From positions 1 through 17,773 of the forward strand of contig DATHBT010000205.1 in NCBI GenBank assembly GCA_035295985.1: a stretch of 17,773 bases of DNA, given 5' to 3'. The notes under the pieces were generated by a model, which was not told where the DNA came from, made no database searches, and worked only from the letters and a program-made list of their open reading frames with translations. Positions within the stretch are counted from its first letter, which is position 1; every line of letters starts with the position of its first letter. A program made the translations under genes and the position numbers. Below are positions 13,766-17,773 of the stretch, one piece after another. The stretch comes from JAIVGV01 sp035295985 (GTDB lineage Bacteria; Acidobacteriota; Blastocatellia; Pyrinomonadales; Pyrinomonadaceae).

Positions 13766-16186
13766 ATGGCGACTGCTGACGACGCTGTGGCGAGAACGAA
13801 CGAGTACCCGGACATCGTCGGGGCCAAGCCCTCGAACCCATTCCTGGCGGCCTTCCGCCCGTACATCCCGGACAACGCGCGGCTGCGCGAGCTGACATTG
13901 CTGCCGCTCATCGTCGGCACGCTGCTCGGCATCGTCTTCGGCGCGTCGTCGCTCTACCTCGTGCTCAAGGTGGGCCTCACGGTCAGCGCGTCGATCCCCG
14001 TGGCCGTCATCTCGATCACGCTCTTCCGCCTGCTCTCGAAGGTGGGGATGCGCGACGCGACGATCCTTGAGAACAACGTCGTGCAGACGGCCGGCTCGGC
14101 CGGCGAGTCGATAGCCTTCGGCCTGGGCGTCACGATGCCGGCGATCATGATCCTCGGCTTCGATCTCGAACTGACGCGCGTGATGCTCGTCGCCGTGCTC
14201 GGCGGGTTGTTGGGCATCCTGATGATGATCCCGCTGCGGCGCGCGCTCATCGTCCAGCAGCACGGGCTGTTGAAATACCCGGAGGGGACGGCCTGCGCCG
14301 AGGTCTTGAAGGCGAGCGCCTCCCCGGAGTCGCAGCACGCGGCGGCCGAGGGCGCGGACGACCCCGAAGCGGCCCGCGCCCGCGTGACGGACGAGGCTTC
14401 GACCGGCGGCAAGATCATCTTCGCGGGCTTCGGCATAGGCTTCCTCTACTACGGGCTGCAACGCGTCTTCAAGCTGTGGAACGAGGAGCCGACCAAGGAG
14501 TTCGGCGCGCCGTTCGAGGGCGGCTCGGTGGCGCTCGAAAACAACCCGGCGCTCCTCGGCGTCGGCTACATCATCGGGCCGCGCATCTCTTCGATCATGT
14601 TCGCGGGCGGCGTGCTCTCCTACCTCGTGCTGATCCCGATGATCCGCTACTTCGGCGCCGGGCTAGCCGCGCCGCTCGCGCCCGAGACGGCCAAGACCAT
14701 CGGCTCGATGGGCGTCGGCGACATACAGACGGCCTACGTCCTCTACATCGGCGCGGGGGCCGTGGCCGCGGGCGGCATCATCAGCCTGCTCCGCTCGCTC
14801 CCGATCATCTGGCACGGCCTCAAGGGCGGCATCTCCGACCTGCGCGGCGCGCGCGACGCAGGGGACAACGCGCCGCGCACCGACCGCGACCTGTCGATGA
14901 AGTGGGTGGTCGGCGGCATCGTCGTGCTCGTCGTCTCGATCCTCTTCTTCCGCTCGCTCAACATGAACCTGCTCGGCGCGCTCCTGATCGTCGCCTTCGG
15001 CTTCCTCTTCGTGACTGTCTCATCGCGCCTGACGGGTGAGGTCGGCTCGTCATCGAACCCGATTTCGGGGATGACGGTCGCGACGCTGCTCCTGACATGC
15101 CTCGCCTTCCTCATCCTGGGGTGGACCGCGCCGCCCTACTTCGTGACGGCGCTCTCGGTCGGCGCCATCGTCTGCATCGCCTCTTCGAACGGCGGCACGA
15201 CCTCGCAGGACTTGAAGACGGGCTTCCTCGTCGGCGCGACGCCCAAGGCGCAGCAGATCGCAATCCTCGTCGGGGCGCTCACCTCCGCCCTGCTGCTCGG
15301 GCCGATGCTCCTCAAGCTCAACGAGGGCGGGACGGTTTACATGCCCGTCGCCAACAGCGCCGACTTCCGCTTCCCCGGCGGCTTCCGCGCCGAGCCGCGC
15401 GAGTTCGAGCAGGCCGGGGGGCAGCCGAAGCGCGAGCGGCCGAAGTTCGGCGGTGACGCGAACGAGTACTTGGTCTGGCACAAGACGGGGCCGGAGCACG
15501 GCCCTGCCGGCCGCTACCTCGTCAACGACGAGGGCCAGCCCGTCTATCTCGTCGATCCGGGCATCAACGGCATTTACACTAAGACGGCCGACGGCACGAC
15601 CGTCGATAAGTTCAAGGCGCCGAAGGCGACGCTGATGTCCTACATCATCAAGGGCATCCTCAGCCGGGAGCTGCCTTGGGGGCTGGTGCTGCTTGGCGTC
15701 TTCATCGCGATAGTGTTGGAGCTGGCGGGCATCCCGTCGCTCGCCTTCGCCGTCGGGGTCTATCTGCCCATCGGGGCATCGGCCCCGATCTTCGTCGGCG
15801 GCGCGGTGCGCTGGCTCGTTGACCGCTACACGCGGAGAAAATTCGCGGGACGGAACCTGTCGGAGGAGCAACTGGTGGCCGAGGGCGACAGGAGCCCTGG
15901 CGTGCTGCTCGCCTCCGGCTACATCGCGGGCGCGGCGCTGGCCGGCGTGCTCTACGCCTTCCTGAACGTGAAGACGGAGATTCGCGAGTGGCTCGGCGGC
16001 TGGGAGTCCTGGGCGACCGAGAACAACCCGGCCTTCGGCGGGCCGTACTCAAGCCTCATCGCGATGCTCCCGTTCCTCGTCGTGGCGGCCGTGCTCTACC
16101 TCGTCGGGCGCGAGCTGCTCATGGCGAACCGGCGCGGCCCGTCGCTGTCGCCGCCTCCGCCGCCCCCACCCGACTTCAGAACGTGA
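13766..16186 (+). CDS. OPT family oligopeptide transporter
   Basis: An 806-residue polytopic membrane protein that probably imports oligopeptides, by proton coupling as in known OPT members. The conserved OPT region ENNVVQTAGSAGES lies at 102-115, followed by an EGTACAEVL motif near 173. Many hydrophobic segments run through the length, and the protein ends in a Pro-rich tail. A hydrophilic stretch of about 105 residues (about 521-625, with Gly, Pro, Tyr and charged residues and a LVDPGINGIYTK motif) interrupts the membrane segments. It makes the protein longer than many bacterial OPT proteins. GGAGG at 13751-13755 lies 10 bases before the ATG. It is divergent from the secreted M14 peptidase, so uptake of released peptides is a plausible but unproven link. 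Confidence 0.92.
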   Translation: MATADDAVARTNEYPDIVGAKPSNPFLAAFRPYIPDNARLRELTLLPLIVGTLLGIVFGASSLYLVLKVGLTVSASIPVAVISITLFRLLSKVGMRDATILENNVVQTAGSAGESIAFGLGVTMPAIMILGFDLELTRVMLVAVLGGLLGILMMIPLRRALIVQQHGLLKYPEGTACAEVLKASASPESQHAAAEGADDPEAARARVTDEASTGGKIIFAGFGIGFLYYGLQRVFKLWNEEPTKEFGAPFEGGSVALENNPALLGVGYIIGPRISSIMFAGGVLSYLVLIPMIRYFGAGLAAPLAPETAKTIGSMGVGDIQTAYVLYIGAGAVAAGGIISLLRSLPIIWHGLKGGISDLRGARDAGDNAPRTDRDLSMKWVVGGIVVLVVSILFFRSLNMNLLGALLIVAFGFLFVTVSSRLTGEVGSSSNPISGMTVATLLLTCLAFLILGWTAPPYFVTALSVGAIVCIASSNGGTTSQDLKTGFLVGATPKAQQIAILVGALTSALLLGPMLLKLNEGGTVYMPVANSADFRFPGGFRAEPREFEQAGGQPKRERPKFGGDANEYLVWHKTGPEHGPAGRYLVNDEGQPVYLVDPGINGIYTKTADGTTVDKFKAPKATLMSYIIKGILSRELPWGLVLLGVFIAIVLELAGIPSLAFAVGVYLPIGASAPIFVGGAVRWLVDRYTRRKFAGRNLSEEQLVAEGDRSPGVLLASGYIAGAALAGVLYAFLNVKTEIREWLGGWESWATENNPAFGGPYSSLIAMLPFLVVAAVLYLVGRELLMANRRGPSLSPPPPPPPDFRT

Positions 16187-16198
16187 CGCGCGCGGGAC

Positions 16199-16228
16199 TT
16201 CCCACGGACGCTCCTGAGTCTCTATAAT
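16199..16228 (+). promoter_or_regulatory. Promoter of the lipoprotein-PilZ operon
   Basis: A perfect TATAAT (16223-16228) is preceded by an 18-base spacer and TTCCCA (16199-16204, 4 of 6 to TTGACA). Transcription would start near 16235, within the following hairpin. The ATG at 16314 is about 80 bases further. Confidence 0.6.
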
Positions 16229-16272
16229 CTTTGGCGGCGCGCCCCTCACTCGCGTGGGGCGCGCCGCCGAAG
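16229..16272 (+). promoter_or_regulatory. Very stable leader hairpin right after the -10 box
   Basis: Bases 16233-16245 and 16256-16268 form a perfect 13-bp GC stem, extended to 17 bp (16229-16245 with 16256-16272) by one G-T pair and three Watson-Crick pairs. The loop is 10 bases. The stem begins directly after TATAAT. No T-tract follows, so it is a poor intrinsic terminator for the OPT gene, though that role is not excluded. Confidence 0.55.
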
Positions 16273-16313
16273 TCCGACCCCGCACAGACTCCCCCCGAAG
16301 GATTAAATCGCCG

Positions 16314-17213
16314 ATGCATTCCCAAACGCCCCCCCGGCGCGCCGCGCGTGCGCGCGCGGGAAGTCTCCTGACAGCCGCGCTCGTCCTGCTCGCCGCCCAC
16401 GCGACCACGGCCTGCGCCCGAACCGTCCAGACGACCCAACAGCCGCCGCCGCAGCAGCAACAGCAGTCGCGCCCGGCGCAGACCGCGCAGCCGCAGCAGG
16501 CGACTCCGCAGCAGGCGGCCGGGCCGCGCACGCCGTCCGCCACGGTGCGCGAGTTCTACGAACTGCTCCGCGCGCGCCGCTTCCGCGACGCCTTCGCCAT
16601 TTCGATCTGGCGGCCGGCGGTCGAGGGCCTGTCGGCCGATGAGCTTGAAGACCTGCGCCCCGAGTTCGACAAGATGGCCGAGGGCGTGCCCGAACAGTTC
16701 GAGGTGAGCGGCGAGCAGATCAGCGGCGATCAGGCCACCGTCTTCGTCCGCACGCCATACGACCCGCCGGGCAAGTTCGAGGAGCACCGGCTGATTCTGG
16801 TGGGCGGCGTCTGGACTTACGGCGACCGCGAGAGCCAGCGCGCGGTCGCGCAGGCGGGCCGCGACTTCTTCATCAAGGCGAGAATCGACCGTCACCACGA
16901 GGAGGTCATCGAAGTCTTGAAGCGGATCGCCGAGGCCGAGGCGCTCTACGCATCCACGCACGGCGGTGTTTACGCGGACTTGCAGACGCTGATGCAGAAC
17001 TCGCAGCTCAGCTTCCGCGAGGAGATGCGCCTGGCCGAAACGCTCGGCTACAACTTCCGCGTCACGCTCGGCGACGGCGGCCGGAGCTACCGCATCAACG
17101 CCGAACCCACGCGCTACGGCCGCACAGGCAAGCTCTCCTTCAACTGGCAGGACGGCGTGTTGCAGAGGAAGGACACGGGCGGCAAGCCCTACAACCCGTC
17201 GCGCAAGAAGTGA
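16314..17213 (+). CDS. Probable lipoprotein with NTF2-like domain and pilin-like C-terminal segment
   Basis: A 299-residue exported protein of unknown function. Its N-terminus is basic (RRAARARAG), followed by a hydrophobic core and Cys34 in TTAC. This resembles a lipoprotein signal, but the -3 position is Thr rather than Leu. A Gln/Pro-rich linker covers about 38-67. Residues about 70-185 (SATVREFYELLRARRFRDAF and onward) resemble the NTF2-like/DUF4878 lipoprotein domain. The last part (about 200-295, with IAEAEALYASTHGGVYADL) resembles the globular half of type II/IV pseudopilins without their N-terminal methylated helix. The open frame reaches to 16254, but ATG 16314 is chosen because the signal peptide starts there and AAGGA (16298-16302) precedes it. 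It heads an operon with the PilZ gene 12 bases downstream. Confidence 0.8.
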   Translation: MHSQTPPRRAARARAGSLLTAALVLLAAHATTACARTVQTTQQPPPQQQQQSRPAQTAQPQQATPQQAAGPRTPSATVREFYELLRARRFRDAFAISIWRPAVEGLSADELEDLRPEFDKMAEGVPEQFEVSGEQISGDQATVFVRTPYDPPGKFEEHRLILVGGVWTYGDRESQRAVAQAGRDFFIKARIDRHHEEVIEVLKRIAEAEALYASTHGGVYADLQTLMQNSQLSFREEMRLAETLGYNFRVTLGDGGRSYRINAEPTRYGRTGKLSFNWQDGVLQRKDTGGKPYNPSRKK

Positions 17214-17225
17214 GGCGTCGAGGCC

Positions 17226-17657
17226 GTGGCGGAGTTCCTACGCTCAATCGTCACACGCCTGCGAGCGCGCGTCGCCGACCGGCGCGTCGCGACCCGGCGG
17301 GCCTTGCGCCTGCCCTGCGTCGTCTTCATCCACGACCCGAAATCTGACGCCGCGCAGACGGATCGCCGCGCCCCGCGCCTCGAAGCCTTCACGCGCGATC
17401 TCTCCCGCACCGGCATCGGCCTCGTCGCCCCGGCCGTCCGCGTCGGCGAACGCTACCTGACCGACTCCGCGCTCCGCCTCGTCCTCGAACACCCGACCGG
17501 CCCGCTCGAACTCACGGCCACGCCCGTCCGATACGAACAACTCGAAGACGCCGCGGGAGAGCACGGCTACCTCATCGGCCTCCGCATCACCGCCATGAGC
17601 GACGCCGACCGCGCGCGCTACGAGCGACACCTCGAAGGAGCAGGGGCCAGAGGTTAG
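17226..17657 (+). CDS. PilZ domain protein (probable cyclic-di-GMP receptor)
   Basis: A 143-residue single-domain PilZ protein, probably a cytoplasmic cyclic-di-GMP sensor. The two binding motifs are present in order: RxxxR at 20-24 (RVATR) and DxSxxG at 58-63 (DLSRTG). They are followed by beta strands ending YLIGLRI. The first 18 residues are a basic helix. The start is GTG 17226; GAGG at 17212-17215, overlapping the previous stop, gives a 10-base spacing. The gene lies 12 bases after the lipoprotein stop, so the two are translated from one message. The target is unknown. The pilin-like part of the lipoprotein hints at surface or pilus functions, which is inference only. Confidence 0.85.
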   Translation: MAEFLRSIVTRLRARVADRRVATRRALRLPCVVFIHDPKSDAAQTDRRAPRLEAFTRDLSRTGIGLVAPAVRVGERYLTDSALRLVLEHPTGPLELTATPVRYEQLEDAAGEHGYLIGLRITAMSDADRARYERHLEGAGARG

Positions 17658-17773
17658 GGCTAGGGGAGACGACGAGGGCGGGGCGACGGCGCTGGTTGCT
17701 CTATCCTACATAAACCGGCGTTACTGCTCGGAACACGACCGACCGGATGTCAGTACCGCCTGCGGTAGCGGGC
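17658..17773. repeat. Non-coding right edge with a palindrome cut by the window end
   Basis: TACCGC (17754-17759) and GCGGTA (17762-17767) form a perfect 6-bp palindrome with a 2-base centre, flanked by GTCAG on the left and GCGGGC at the window end. It resembles a dispersed palindromic repeat, but only part is seen. No gene start is supported in this 116-base stretch. Confidence 0.3.

Noticed and set aside
13694..15871. Minus-strand open frames across the OPT gene
   Set aside because: Low-complexity shadows. The plus-strand protein has the expected membrane segments and OPT motif.
16254..16313. Upstream extension of the lipoprotein frame
   Set aside because: It would begin inside the leader hairpin and precede the signal peptide. 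AAGGA fits the ATG at 16314.

Overview
The window is GC-rich bacterial DNA with tightly packed chromosomal genes. It carries no phage, insertion sequence, CRISPR array, rRNA or tRNA that I can see. The gene set suggests an acidobacterium, probably near the Blastocatellia: a DUF1844 protein starting with a KVTDRRLF-type motif, a secreted M48 protease with an extra C-terminal domain, a large M14 peptidase, an OPT transporter with a hydrophilic insert, and a PilZ protein. This placement is inferred from gene style, not from a marker gene.

Layout. 1-1640: a secreted M48 metalloprotease ending in a strong bidirectional terminator. 1682-2626 (minus): two neighbouring zinc-ribbon proteins that share a duplicated module, with a candidate promoter and leader hairpin. 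2761-2829: an inverted pair of REP-like palindromes. 2845-3762 (minus): MazG with an unusual insert and a TTG start. 4036-6555 (plus): DUF1844 protein, PhnP-like metallo-beta-lactamase-fold hydrolase, and RibF (FAD synthesis). 6856-8577: an AarF/UbiB-family kinase. 8794-11013: an NfeD-flotillin membrane pair, ending in a terminator. 11118-13505 (minus): secreted M14 peptidase. 13766-16186: OPT oligopeptide transporter. 16314-17657: a probable lipoprotein and a PilZ protein in one operon.

How the genes work together. Several products act at or outside the membrane. M48 and M14 are exported peptidases, the OPT protein could import the peptides they release, and NfeD/flotillin organise membrane microdomains. 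MazG (nucleotide clean-up), RibF (FMN/FAD) and the UbiB-family kinase (quinone or lipid metabolism) are housekeeping genes. Neighbouring genes mostly form short transcription units rather than one pathway.

The most striking part is non-coding. Three different long hairpin elements lie in three consecutive gaps (4591-4715, 5482-5595, 6589-6682), each built from tandem 7- or 8-base words. The first two fill almost the whole gap and reach to within 2 and 6 bases of the next start codon, and those genes have no visible Shine-Dalgarno sequence. A REP-like doublet, candidate leader hairpins just downstream of two predicted promoters, and a cut-off palindrome at the right edge add to this. I see no clear new defence or enzymatic system. 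The hairpin elements and the zinc-ribbon pair are the best candidates for something under-described.
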